DNA of 64,000 nt. Origin: Coccinella septempunctata (lineage: Eukaryota > Arthropoda > Insecta > Coleoptera > Coccinellidae). The translations under genes were made by a program, and so were the position numbers. The stretch covers positions 5,332,001 to 5,396,000 of the forward strand of contig NC_058193.1 in the NCBI RefSeq assembly GCF_907165205.1, written 5' to 3'. Shown here in pieces: positions 1 to 11,559 of this stretch (positions are counted from its first letter, which is position 1; each line of letters opens with the position of its first letter). The notes below the pieces were generated by a model that ran no database searches, was not told where the DNA came from, and was given only the letters and a program-made list of their open reading frames with translations.

Positions 1-1903
1 ATGTCTTGTTGACACTAAAGCAACACCACCGTCAATTCAATGGTCTACTTTTGAAAGCAAAATCCAAGTTTCATGAAAGGAAGTTAACCAACTCAGATAA
101 TAAACAGAAAACTATGTGGTCAATATGAAATGAGATAAGGGGCTCAACTGGAAATAAAGGAGATTTTCCTAAGGAGGGAGATCCGAACGAAATGGCAAAT
201 GAGTACAACAAGTATATGTTAGCATTAATTCCCAAACTTTTGGAAAATACACAGGATTTGAACTTCGAATGTGATATACCAGGCAATGATAGATCATTAT
301 TCCTTCAACCAAATACAGAAGAGGAAATTTCAAACATCATTCAAATGTTAAAAACTAAGCATTCATGTGGAGAAGATGAAATACCAATGAGTATTATCAA
401 GGCCTGTAAGGAGGAACTGAAAGGCGTACTGTCTTATATTGTTAACAACTCGCTCAAGTATGGTATATTTCCTAAACAACTGAAAATAGCGGTAGTCCAT
501 TCCATCCATAAAAATGGAAGTCAGAAAGAGTTTGAAAATTACCGCCCAATAAGTATTTTATCTAATTTCCCAAAAATTTTCGAACATGTTGTATGTAAGA
601 GGCTGATAAATTTTATAAATGATAACAACATATTTTCGAATTCTCAGCATGGGTATCTTCGGGGGAGGTCTACACAAACTGCCATTATTGAATTCACAAA
701 GATAATCGTGGAACTCATTGAACAGCACAATCTAGCTCTGGCTCTTTTTGTGGATCTTACTAAGGCTTATGACTGTTTATCGAGACCATATTATTGGAAA
801 AACTCAAGAAGATGGGAGTAGGAGGAAATGCCCTGTTATGGTTTGAATCATACCTGACAGAGAGGAAGCAGAGAGTAATTATCAAGAAAGATGGCGTAAA
901 AGCCAAATCATCAGTAGAGCAATCTGAACATGGAGTGCCGTAGGGAAGTGTATTGGGCCCAATTTTGTTCATCTTGTTTATTAATGACTTATAAAATATT
1001 CTTGAACAGGATTTGGCATCAATAATAGGTTTTGTTGACGATACGATGTATTAGTTGGGGGCAAAACAGGTCCTTCCATCAACAACAAAGTCACGAACAT
1101 CTATAGACCAATAAAAGCGTGGTTAGAAAGAAATAAACTCATTATTAATGAAAGTAGAACAACTGCAAAATTGTTCTCCACTGAAAGAAACAGAAAAAAA
1201 ATCAACCAACTAGACATTGATAGTAGAATAATCGTTTTAGACCAGTTTACTAAATTCCTGGGTGTATATATTGATAAATTTTTAAAATGGTCGAATCATA
1301 TAGAATGGCCTAGTAAGAAATTAAATACAGTTTGTTTTGGTATGAGAACTTTAATTAATTATGTTGGAGAAAGTTGCATCAAAAGTGTATATTTTGCAAA
1401 TTCATTAGCTCGGTACGGTATTGTATTTTGGGGAGCTGGGACTAATGTCAATGAAATATTTCTAATTCAAAAAAGGATATTGACAATTATGTTCGAAATG
1501 AAATATCGTGACTCATGTCGTGGTATTTTTGGAAAAAATTGCATTTTGACTGTATATGGAGTTTACATTTTGGAATGCTTAAAATTTTAATTTAAGAATA
1601 GATCTAAATTCGATATAGAGGTGAATAACAGATACCCTGTGAGATCCAGGGATCTTCATTATCCTGTACACCGTCTGCATAAGGCTTTTCAATCATCTGC
1701 CTCAACGAATGAGGGTTTTTGATGTATGTTCAAAATATCAAATCGTTTTTGTTGAGGTTGGAACCATATTCTTTGAATGATTATTTCAACAGATTCATGA
1801 ATGATTAATAAACTATGTTTGACGTCCCTCTTTTGCAGTTTTATGTATTTGTATGTAGAATGCAATAAGAAATAAAGCACTTATTTATTTATTTATTTAT
1901 TTT
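1..1903 (+). pseudogene. Non-LTR retrotransposon ORF2 (reverse transcriptase), decayed 3' part
   Basis: Open segments at 192-821 and 1171-1590 and the frame-broken stretch between them encode successive parts of a Jockey-superfamily reverse transcriptase. Visible in order are a RPISILS block, QHGYLRGRSTQTA, the first catalytic block VDLTKAYD, a GVP(stop)GS block near 930 and a VDD box near 1030. The thumb and C-terminal region follows (FLGVYID, then RDSCRGIF). Frameshifts and stops make it non-functional. The element runs off the left edge, so the endonuclease is not visible. It ends in a short TTTA-type tail at about 1881-1903. The RT resembles that of the element at 49.6-56.8 kb, so they may be one family. 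Confidence 0.85.
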
Positions 1904-1904
1904 C

Positions 1905-2340
1905 ATCTCAAAATGCTCCATTTCCCACTTGTACAGTCTCAAATACACCATGGTATTTTGGGTTGGGGTGGTGTTTACGATACCATTTTGAAAAGTCTGG
2001 ATATAATACAAAAATGGGTCCTCAAAATTATATATAACCGAGGCCGTACCTATTCCAGTGATTTGATTTTTCACACTTCCGAAGTAATGGATGCTAGACA
2101 ACTGTATTTTTTCAAAACAGCATTTTCAACATTCGAAGGAAAACTTGTCATAGCAAGAAATATTCATGCCTACGACACAAGAGGTATTCATAGGGGTTAC
2201 TTCTTACCAAGAAAGAGAAAGTCAGTTGGTTGCAGATGCTTCTGGTATCTGGCTCCAAGAATTTTTGGTTTCTCACCTGAAGAGATGAGATCGAGCAGGA
2301 CCCAAAACATCTTCAAAAACTCTTCATTCATAACATAGTA
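1905..2340 (+). pseudogene. Non-LTR reverse transcriptase C-terminal fragment
   Basis: A 141-codon open stretch (1913-2338) encodes only the region downstream of the RT catalytic core. It has a GILGWGG motif and a WVLKIIY motif that match the C-terminal part of the element at 21.6-22.4 kb (GIIGWGG, YILKIIY). It begins right after the tail of the preceding element and is 5'-truncated, as is usual for target-primed insertions. No start codon context or promoter is expected. Confidence 0.75.
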
Positions 2341-2945
2341 AACAGAAAATGAGAAGTTTGAGGTACGTCTGAGAATGATGAAAAATCTTTAAAATGGAAA
2401 AAATTTAGATACCGAGGACTTTCAGATTTATGGAACCGATTATGACACTCACCGGATTTGACTTATACCTTACCAATTACAACGTCTAGGCCATGTCAAT
2501 ACAATGTATGTATTGCTGTAACTCGATGACGAGTATAAAACGTTACACAGAAGGATTACGTTTTATTACATGATAGAAGATAGAGTTGACACTCCCACAC
2601 AGATCCTATCTTCGGTGAGTCCTTCGATGACTGAAAAGACCTATTCTCGAGGTGATCACTCTGCCACATTCAGGCCATTCAAAATTTCCTTGCGCTGGCA
2701 CACTATTATCACAACGAAGAACAGAGTAAAGTCTGTTCAATATATCACACAGTTCAATAGTTTTGCACACACAATTCACCTATTCGACAAATCTTTACTC
2801 TCTATCCAAATCTAATCTGAAACAATATGGCAAACGCCGAACGACTAACCTTAAACGTTCCAATTTCCAACAAAGGACAGATCTTTCGGGCATAATCGGC
2901 ATTAACGTACTGCACCGATCGTATCTAACTACTCTTGATGCCGCA
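2341..2945. other. No recognisable gene
   Basis: About 600 bp of AT-rich sequence. The short open frames have no recognisable motif. I see nothing to annotate. Confidence 0.5.
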
Positions 2946-4030
2946 TTACAGAAAATGTGCAGTAACTGTATATCAATTATCGTACAGTAACTGTATATCA
3001 AAAATTATATTTTTGAAATGAAGCATTATACATACAGAAACTGTGCATTAACTGTATATCTTATACTGCATTTTAAAATGCAGAATTATCAACGCAGAAG
3101 CTGTAAAGTAACTGTACAGGGTGATTCATAACTATTGGGACATAGGCTAAGGGCAGATTGTTTGGACCAAAATATGGCGATAGTACCAAATATAATACCT
3201 CAATAAAATATTGCTGTGGAAAAAGATAGAGGACGTTAAAGTTTAATTTTTTATAAGGGGACAGAATAGTATTTTCTTCGAAGTTGGAAAGTCCTTTATT
3301 GAAAGAATGAGAAAAGGCATAGAAGTCGTAGGACATTTCATTCAAGTTTAGTCTTTTTATTTATGTAACCTTGTTTTTAATTATGCTTTATCGTCGAAAT
3401 AAATAAATAAAATGAATAAATCTTTACTTCGAATCCCCTTTCGATGCTCTGAAATGTTCAATTGTGTTTTTCCTAAAAATAGATGAAAAAATATACAGTG
3501 AAATTATTAGCAAAAAACAAAAAAAAAATTCAACTTTAACGCCCTCTATCTTTTTCCACAGCAATATTTTTATCGAGGTATATTTGGTCCTATCGCCATA
3601 TTTTGGTCCAAACAATCTGCCCTTAGCCTATGTCCCAATAGTTATGAATCAGCCTGTATATTGAAAACTGCATTTTTGAAATGCAGAATTATCAATACAG
3701 AAACTAGACAGTAACTATATTCCAAATATTGAATTTTAGAAATGTAAAATTATAAATACAGAAACTGTGCGGTCACTGTATATAAAAAAAAACTGCATTT
3801 TTCAAATGCAGTATTATCAATACAGAAACTGTGCAGTATCTGTATATCACATACTGCATATTTAAAATGCAGAAATATAAAAACAGAAACTGTGCAGTCA
3901 CAGTATATCAAAACTGCATCTTCAAAATACAGAATTAGTAATACGGAAACTGTGCAGTAACTGTATATCAAATACTCTATTTTCAAAATGCAGAATTATT
4001 AATACGGAAAGTGTGCAGTTTCAGTACTTA
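2946..4030. repeat. ~61-bp minisatellite with a palindromic core, interrupted by a MITE
   Basis: Degenerate tandem units of about 61 bp occur at 2946-3115 and again at 3660-4030. Each carries a hairpin-forming CTGCATTTT/AAAATGCAG palindrome followed by a tract like ACAGAAACTGTGCAGTAACT. At least six successive units are readable between 3690 and 4010. The array is split by the MITE at 3117-3656. Confidence 0.85.
3117..3656. mobile_element. TA-flanked MITE with ~135-bp terminal inverted repeats
   Basis: Begins CAGGGTGATTCATAAC and ends with the near-exact inverse (GTTATGAATCAGCCTG), flanked by TA at 3115-3116 and 3657-3658. The arms stay complementary for about 135 bp. The CAGGGTG terminus and TA duplication fit a Tc1/mariner-type non-autonomous element. 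It has no transposase. A short AATAAATAAATAAA tract lies in the centre. Confidence 0.85.
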
Positions 4031-4079
4031 CAGTAATTTTAGTGCTGCATTTAGGTGGCACTTGTAATGCAGAATCTGT

Positions 4080-4640
4080 ACAGTTGCTATATATTGTGTT
4101 TGTTTTATTGTTTCCTACTTTTACTTGTAATGTCCTGTGTTGAAAATATGATATCATATTTTTTATCAAAAATGACGGGAGATTGTTTTGAATTAGTTTA
4201 TAAATGAGACCGTTGTGCCAGACAACGATGTATAAACTGATCATAGCTGTGAGGTGAAGTTTTTGGCAATTTTGTCAGTAAGATTGGCAAGTTATAATAT
4301 GGTGTTGTGCTATGGCTTTCACGCAATCCGTACTGTTAATCAATATTTTGATTATTGCCTTCTGAGTATTTTCGTAGACGGACCTGAATTACTTTCTCTA
4401 GAATTCTGATATTGAAGGTAATAAGCTAATTGCAGGGTAATTAATTGCAAATTTTGAATATTTTGTGGCTTTTGGGAAAGGCAGAACGATTGCATCTTTA
4501 GAAATTGTTGGGAAATAGTTCTGTCGGAGACATCTATTGAAAATATTCGTCAATTGCACAATTGCTTTTCGCGGAATGTTTTGTAAATGTTAATCTCCGA
4601 AAGAGATGTCAGATTTTCACAGTTATTGGAGTTTCGAAAA
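4080..4640 (-). pseudogene. Decayed Jockey-type reverse transcriptase fragment
   Basis: Read on the minus strand in shifting frames, the sequence yields an RT palm-like series: a segment like LTNIFNRCLRQNYFP, then NYPAISLLPSI, then VVWHNGLIYKLI and LQVKVGNNK. This is the usual order around the RT fingers and first catalytic block of Jockey-clade elements. The frame is broken several times. The call rests on motif order and is only moderately secure. Confidence 0.55.
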
Positions 4641-5047
4641 AGTGCTGTGAAGTTTCTTCCAAAAAAATATTCCAAACGGAGGATGGAGTACCAAACGAAG
4701 TCGGGGTGACGTTTTGAGGAATCATCATCACGATGCGCCACCTGTACCTCAAAGACTGAACCAAAACCTCGCTTTCTCTGCTGACTCCTACACAGTCCAC
4801 ATTCCGTCGGGAAATAAAGTGAAACTGGAGTACTCCACGTACTATTCGGGCAAGTATTGGAATTATTATACTGGAAACAACGATTCCGAAGAATTGTCTT
4901 TCCAATATTTGCTGGCCCTGATGATGGCATATTGGCTAGCTCATTCCGATCGTAACTCCTGTCGAATTCGTATCGGCGGGTGGTAAGCATCTGAATTAAT
5001 CCTTATTATATTTATTGCCTTCCTCTTAAGGCGTTATCCCTTTCATA

Positions 5048-5130
5048 AGATGGCAAAATAACGTCATACACTGACGTCAAAATACCGTCATACACTGACG
5101 TCAAAATAATGTCATATACTGACGACATAA
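5048..5130. repeat. Short tandem array of CRE-like TGACGTCA palindromes
   Basis: Two units of about 27 bp each carry the exact palindrome TGACGTCA followed by AAAATA and a CGTCATACAC or GTCATATAC half. Further GACGTC or GACGTCT half sites follow up to about 5205. TGACGTCA is the consensus CREB/ATF site, but there is no gene nearby, so a regulatory role is unsupported. Confidence 0.5.
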
Positions 5131-5209
5131 GTACACTGACATCTGACCGTCATCTAGACTTCAAAAAGACGTCAACTTTGAGGTCTATATGACGTCTGAT
5201 ATGACCTTT

Positions 5210-6400
5210 AAGGTACGTCCTTATTATTTCAATTATTTCAATGTCCACAATCCAGATGATACATTTTCAAACCGGAAGAGGCTTTGCGGACAAACGGTAT
5301 ATGATTCACACAATCGATCGGAAGCTCAGTAATCAGTAGATACACTGCTAGTATCGGTCCAGTGGATTATATTACAGATGAAGCTGAATTGCTTGAGATC
5401 TCTTTACGAGAGGAGTGCCTTTTGCCTATTTTGTATAATATATGTGAACCAGCATCAACAAACACAGGTCCATTCTAATCTTATGCCCCGCCCCAGTTTA
5501 TTACAATTACAATGTACCATACGTCCTGAACGTTTTCTATGGGACATTTACTGCAACGTTGAGGTCAGTTGGTTTAATTAAAGGATACGAATTATTACTC
5601 CTCGGGCGATAAGACGAAATTTATTGAACTGTGTTAGTGTTCAACGATAAAATTGTCATATCTCTATGCATATATTTAGTTGTGGAAAATGGAATTCGAA
5701 ACTACGATATCAGGTCTCAGTTCAGTCCCAAATTTGAACTTTTATATGAGATGAATCTTTCCACCTATTGTAACGACACTTGATTGTTTTATATAAAAAT
5801 CAAGCCTCGTTTTCAATGTCCGTTTCCCTGAATTTTACAGTTGAAGCAATGCAACACGGTCTGTTGGAGATTTCAGTTTTAATTTAGATATTCCGTTTCA
5901 TTTTAGAACTATTTTTCTAATTCCGTAAAACTGAAATTTCCATCAGTAATCCACCCTAATAATCTAAAACAAAGAAAAAGTGTATTTTTGCATTCGGCGT
6001 TGTTTTTCCGTCCACAAAAATACACCAAAGTCAGCATAAAACAACGTGGATTGCAGATGACGATAGTTTCTTTTACCGATAAATAGATAACCGCTACCTA
6101 GAATATTTCTTCTGGGGAGAATATTCGAGAATACCGAATTTTTGGTTGCAATTTTGGTCACCTGACCGTCCACATGTTGGAAAGTTAATAAATAGGGCCG
6201 CACCACCAGACGTCATTCATTATTCATTATTATTGATGATTCGGCGATTGTCTTAATCTGTGCGCGACATTTACTTGATTCCTTATTCAGATCTCAATTC
6301 TCGATCAATTATATTTTCTTGTTGCTTTCGAGTTGGTGGTGTGTACCGCATACTTAGTAATTTGAAGTTGCATTCTTTTGTTTGTTTGATTGTGTTAATC
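5210..6400. other. No recognisable gene
   Basis: About 1.2 kb of AT-rich sequence with only short chance open frames. No protein motif, tRNA or clear repeat was seen. Confidence 0.45.
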
Positions 6401-6410
6401 CTTGTTGTTA

Positions 6411-6745
6411 ATCCCCCTGTTTAACGCAGACTTCTGTCGTCGTCTGGCTCTCTGGTGTACCAAGACCAACCGACGGAAGTGTCGAAGTCGTTCCGCTGGT
6501 AATGCTTGGCCTGTATACCCAAGGTTGCCACGGAAAGACCACAGTAGCCTATCCCGTCCTACCCCTGTTGTGTTCCGTTTAGTTTTCCCGTTTACCACAG
6601 ACTTCTGCCGCCTGGCTCTCTGGTGTCAGAAACCAATCGGCAGAGGTCTCGAAGTCTTTCTGCTGGTAATGCTTGGAGTGTACACCCAAGGTTGTCACGG
6701 AGAGACCACGATAAACTACCCCGTTATCCTGTAAATTGTTGCATT
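6411..6745. repeat. Tandem duplication of a ~170-bp unit
   Basis: Two diverged direct copies (about 6411-6585 and 6585-6745) share blocks such as CAGACTTCTG, TGGCTCTCTGGTGT, GGTAATGCTTGG and CACGGA-AGACCAC. No coding frame is convincing. The sequence just to the right (to about 7312) ends at a motif that on the minus strand reads TGTAACGGGTTAAG, a possible LTR start. This could therefore be part of an old solo LTR, but I could not find the other end. Confidence 0.45.
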
Positions 6746-8029
6746 GTGTTTCACCTGAATCAAACCCGTCCCGTTTATTGAATTGCTTCAATTCTGTTTG
6801 GCCTGTACACTGAAAATCACTGAAAGTGCTTGGGATCAAACCCATCGCTAAATTAACCGATTACAGTGACTTGGATCTTTCTGAGACAACCGGTTACTGT
6901 AAATTTTGTGTAAACCCCGTACATCTCTCACTGTCTCAGAAGGAATCAAAGTGACCACTATTGATTTCTTTCTTTCTTAAATACCTGATATCTTGACTGA
7001 ATATAATAAATTTGAATATTGTTTAATTTATTAATTTCACTGTGTTGATTTTGAATTACTGACTGTTTTCCTCATTTTGAACTTGGTCATCAGCTGTACA
7101 TATTTCTTGACTTGGAGATCATTGTATGGTTCACTGTAATTCAGATAATTGTAATGAATTCGGTTTTAAAGTGCTTGTTATCGCTACCACTTTAAATAAC
7201 TCCGAACTCCGAACTAGTCTCCGACTAGTAGGTACCTGGGTGGGTTCTATTTCTCCCTTATTGAAAGAATAGCTGGCGCTCGAGAAACCCTTGAAAACTT
7301 AACCCGTTACACTATATGATTGGGAAATAGTCCTATTCAAGGAATTTGCCTAATTATTTCATGCTACAAAACTATTTTTGAACTTCTATAATAATGTTTA
7401 CTGAGATTATCATCATAACCTTTCAGGAAACATTGCATTGAGTTGACCGATATTTTACGAAAATCCATAATTGAATTACCTAAACGATTTTCACTAACAT
7501 GACATTCTCAACCTTGTTTCGCTATCTCAATAGCATTGTTAGGTGGGTAGAAGATCTGCAATACTTTCTATCCAAAGAAAAGATATACAGGGTAATTCAA
7601 AAATGTGTACCGAGATTTCTGGGGGTGATACTACATTGAAAAATAAGTATAGTTTGATAAATATACTGGAGGCCCAAGATGCATATCAAGGGAGATGTAT
7701 CCTTCCAAAGTTGATAAAATTTAAAAAATTTCTAAACGGTGAATGCCATAATGATGAAATTGTATCACCGAAGACGGTGGATATTTCGACCAGCTAATTG
7801 AATTCATTTTCATCACTATCTTTTCATCTGAATTTATTTATCAAAACAGAAACTACAGAAAAAAATTTCCATTTTTTTTTATCCAAACCCACAGAAACAT
7901 AGGCCAACAATATTATGTGTTGCCTACGACCAAGTTTTACTGGATTTATTGGAGGAACCCCGTCTCAGCACATCTTGACGTCCAATTTAGAGCTCAATAA
8001 TGAAAGGTAGAAGAGAATACCATTTTCGT

Positions 8030-8365
8030 AGTGTGAAGAAAGATCAGAAAAAAACCGTCGAGGGTACAAGAAGTCAGTATTCACACCATCATCGGAACTG
8101 GTGGAAAAAGAGAAGCAAGCCAACAATCAAAGTATGGAAAATGTTCTTGGTAACGTCCTCGAAGCTATACCGAAACGAACCATGGAAGAACATCATTCCA
8201 CAACACTAAAGACAGAGAGGTATCAGTCATCAAGAAAAACATTGAATTCAGAAATTCCGGACAAGAGCTACGATACTGATCCACCAAATTTCTCTCACGA
8301 AGAAAATGTACAATCTGATGGCAAACTGAGTAGTTTTCGTTTCAAACCTCGTCGAAAGGAAGTTT
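8030..8365 (+). CDS. Possible exon of an unidentified gene
   Basis: An open frame from just after a stop near 8031 runs past 8360. It encodes a hydrophilic, charged, Ser/Lys/Glu-rich segment without any transposon motif I recognise. The next 90 bp in frame become hydrophobic and look non-coding, so a donor site near 8355-8365 is possible (only a weak GTTTAT is seen). There is no start codon in good context and no neighbouring exon. I do not recognise the protein, and it may be a chance frame. Confidence 0.25.
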
Positions 8366-8479
8366 ATGTCTTTCAAAATAAAATAGTTTACATGATCTTT
8401 ATCTTCAGAATAAATCGTTTCTCTGTGGATAACCATTTCTGTTGGGTAGGTGCTTAAAATGATTCCCCCCACATTCTAT

Positions 8480-8705
8480 ACACTTTTTGGCTCACATTAT
8501 GAGGCTCATAACTGCTTGTTTCATTACATTATATTTATTACTAATTTCGTCTTAAGCAGCATTTATTCGATCTAATAATTGTTCCATTGTCAGGATATAT
8601 GTTTCATAGAAATTGGTCTTCAAATAAACCCAAAGAAACAAATGTAGGGGTATCAGATCAGGGGATCAAGCAGGCTAATGTTGATAATTGATGTTCCAAT
8701 CCACC
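8480..8705 (-). pseudogene. DDE transposase C-terminal fragment (Tc1/mariner-like superfamily)
   Basis: On the minus strand one frame reads PA(stop)SPDLIPLHLFLWVYLK, then FYETYILTMEQLLDRINAA. This is the well-known SPDL-x-PLDFFLWG-YLK block before the last catalytic acidic residue of mariner-like transposases. Several stops interrupt it and the catalytic core upstream is absent, so it is a relic. No TIR could be paired with it. Confidence 0.6.
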
Positions 8706-8709
8706 CGTC

Positions 8710-9345
8710 TGCATATTCATTAGTAAACTTGTTGGGCATTCTGAAAATTTTTAACTACTTTATAAAGGGACCTGAAATACTGATAAATACTTTTATCTGT
8801 GCATGAAGATGATCAATAAAAAAGAGTAATAAGACCATGATATTCATAGATCCAATAATGACAATACTGGAATCAATGAAGAATTCGAAAAATCATTTTT
8901 CATATTCAAATTTTCCATTATTACCCCCACTAAAACGGCGAATGAGGTGAAAATGAATCCCAAAAAGTACTTGACAACACCCAAGTTGTCTATAAGAGCC
9001 GATTCATTCTGAAGATATCAAATAATAATTATTTTCTTCATGATAGAGCACAGTTTTTTATTTCTACCCTTGTTCGTCATCAATAACGAAGCTTATTATC
9101 ACTGTAAATGACATTTATGAATAACCAGATATGCTATAAATATTAAAAACAAGAGCAAGCCATATTTCGAGAACGAAAAAAGGTTGTTTTTTATGCAGGG
9201 CCGCTTTTTTCAAGAAGTGTTTGACCACAAAACAATTTTATTCATTGAAAATAATCCACGGATGAGGCATACCACCGATTCATTGAAATTGAAACAATTG
9301 TACATGCATATAACAAAAATATCAAAATTATTATGAAAAACTACA
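8710..9345. other. No recognisable gene
   Basis: AT-rich, no motif identified. Confidence 0.4.
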
Positions 9346-9347
9346 AG

Positions 9348-9538
9348 CAGGGTGTTTTTCATGAGTTTGAAGTTCAATAGAGCCTCACTGAGTCCGGTTC
9401 TAATTTTTGTCGAATTTTAATGCATTTTTTCATTGAAACTAAAAACTTCAAGCTGATAATAAATTTTCAGTCGAATGGATCAAAAATATCAGGAGTTATA
9501 AAAAAACAAAAATTCGAGAAATTTTAGAAAACACCCTG
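9348..9538. mobile_element. Small MITE with CAGGGTGTTTT termini
   Basis: Starts CAGGGTGTTTTTC and ends GAAAACACCCTG, an inverted pair of about 11-12 bp, 191 bp apart. A TA follows the right end. Termini of this form are typical of mariner-derived insect MITEs. No ORF. Confidence 0.65.
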
Positions 9539-9539
9539 T

Positions 9540-10409
9540 ATATCGGAAACCTGGAACCGGAGTACCTAAGACACACATATGAGCTCAATGGCCTCTATTC
9601 ACGGTTTTCGTTTGTCTGTTTACTCCTGAAACAACCTGTATTATTTGAAAAAAAAAATAATAACAATAACCAATTGGAAATAAGCAGTTTTTGTAAGAGA
9701 ATGAAATCAACTAAGAAATGAGATGTAAACGTCTATCGTTAAAGAAACAATTTCTTTTAATTACATTTTTGATATGAGAAAATAAAATGCCGTGTTCATC
9801 TTCTCAATACAATACCGCTTCGTATATTCACCTAGTTGTCATCATTTTTTAACTCAATCATCTTATAAAATGTTGGAATGGCGTCAGTAGATGGCAAGCG
9901 GGCTTTAAAATCTACTATGTTATATTAGTTCGGAAGCTTATCAAAAATCTCTAGATTTATTCGTTGCAGTCGTTCGTGAGGCGTACTCGATCGATTCAGT
10001 TTTCATGAAAGTTCTTCCAAAGTATTCGTTACTAGAATCTTGTTTTTCTGACTACGATGACGACCTCCATCAAAGGCGTCTAGTCTGCCTGCTACTCTTT
10101 TGATTGATGATGACACGTTTTACTACAGTATGCTTCAAAATTCAGATTAAACTAGTCCATTTCATTATGATTATTATTACTATAGTCTTGTTATGACGAT
10201 AACCTCTATCTCTATTCGGTTTGTGTTTCGACTAAAGAATGATACTAGTAAAGCAACCGAAAACAGAAATATTTTCCATCCAGCTTTACCACAGTTCAGC
10301 CATGGACGTATCGATATATGTTGAGGATATACAGGTACGTGCATGGCTGGACCAACAAATATATGTAAATATGTATTCATGGTGCATGGTCCAGCTATAC
10401 ACTCATATA
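9540..10409. other. No recognisable gene
   Basis: Non-coding; includes a short imperfect palindrome around 10290-10380 (GCCATGGACGTATCGATATATGT and an inverse copy), otherwise nothing supported. Confidence 0.4.
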
Positions 10410-11235
10410 CAGGGTAGGCTTTTTAAAACGAAACAGACAAGATAACGAGCGGAATAAGTTTATTTCGAAAAAATGCTCAGACACGTCGATATTTGTTTCG
10501 AGGGGGACAACTTTAAAGGTCAAATTCATAACTATATCGCTTCAACCCTTAGTGTTAGAACAACAACCCCTAAATTTTCAATAAGGAAGGTGGGGTAAAT
10601 TTCACCTCATGTAGGTCTTTTCATCCTGAGTTTAGCGTATTGGTTTTTTCTTCATTTGATTCATTGATTCTTGAAATATTGACATTTGAATTTGAAACAA
10701 CGATGGTATTGTCGTCAAGCAAGCTGTCTGAATGAAGCGAATTTATTATTCATTTATTCTGTAAATTTGATGAAACTCCATAACTGCCATACACTAGACA
10801 TTAAAATAATATTCATTTCTCTCATCAACAATGAAAAATAAAGAAATAATCTCAATTCTTTCTGCCAAAGAATAAACTATTTTCACCTTAATTGTTTAAG
10901 AAAGTAAGAACCAATAATAGTTATTTCGTCGTCTAATGTTGACAATTAACGGTTACCATCGTAACCAACATGGTTAGCGGAATGACTGGTACTGTACGAA
11001 ATTCAGAATTGAATATCTCGAAAACGAATGAACTAAATGAGAAAAAAATTAATACGCCGAATTCAGGATAAAAAGGCCTTTCAAATGGGGTATCACTCAC
11101 CCTATTTTTCCTATTCAAAATTTAGGGGTTGATGTTCTCACACTAAGGGTTGAAGCTATATAGTTGTGAATTTAACCTTAAAAGTGGTCCCCCTCGAAAC
11201 AAAAATCGACGTGTCCGAGCACTTTTTCGAAATAA
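10410..11235. mobile_element. TA-flanked inverted-repeat MITE, left part and most of the right arm
   Basis: Begins CAGGGTAGGCTTTTTAAAACG after TA (10408-10409). The inverse arm runs from about 10920 to 11235, is cut by a non-LTR insertion, and resumes at 16705-16759, ending CCCACCCTG before TA (16760-16761). A second, shorter member of the family is at 35205-35636. Arms of about 200 bp or more include a shared GAGGGGGACAACTTT tract. No transposase is encoded. Confidence 0.85.
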
Positions 11236-11369
11236 TGATGATGATGATAATGATGATAATGTTTATTCATCCAAGAACTTATTGTTACAAAAATTGTACA
11301 ATCAAGGTTGAAGCCGTCAAATATTAACAGGTAACACAAAAAAAAACAATAATGCAGTTCAAGAATAAA

Positions 11370-11555
11370 TTAATTCTTACACCAAACAAAAAATTCTGTT
11401 AGAGAATATGGCTCGCATTGAACAAGCATTTCAAATAAAGTTCTCCTAAAAATTTTCTGATTTAATGCTCTGAATTTGTGAGGCAGGGCATTAAATAGCT
11501 TTAGACCCATGTATAAGGAAGACTTCTCTGTAAGAGACAATGAGTGTCGTGGATA
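11370..11555 (-). pseudogene. C-terminal end of the same ORF2
   Basis: Encodes a PRHSLSLTEKSSLY to LTEFF segment. It is collinear with the C-termini of related elements (for example 49737-50420) and ends in a stop at 11370. It is severed from the rest of ORF2 by the 1.4-kb insertion to its right. Confidence 0.8.
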
Positions 11556-11559
11556 CAAG

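Noticed and set aside
2946..4030. CRISPR-like array because of regular palindromic repeats
   Set aside because: Units are contiguous tandem copies without unique spacers, in a eukaryotic context.
6411..7312. Solo LTR on the minus strand starting TGTAACGGGTT at 7312
   Set aside because: The other end and a TSD could not be found, so it is mentioned only as a possibility.
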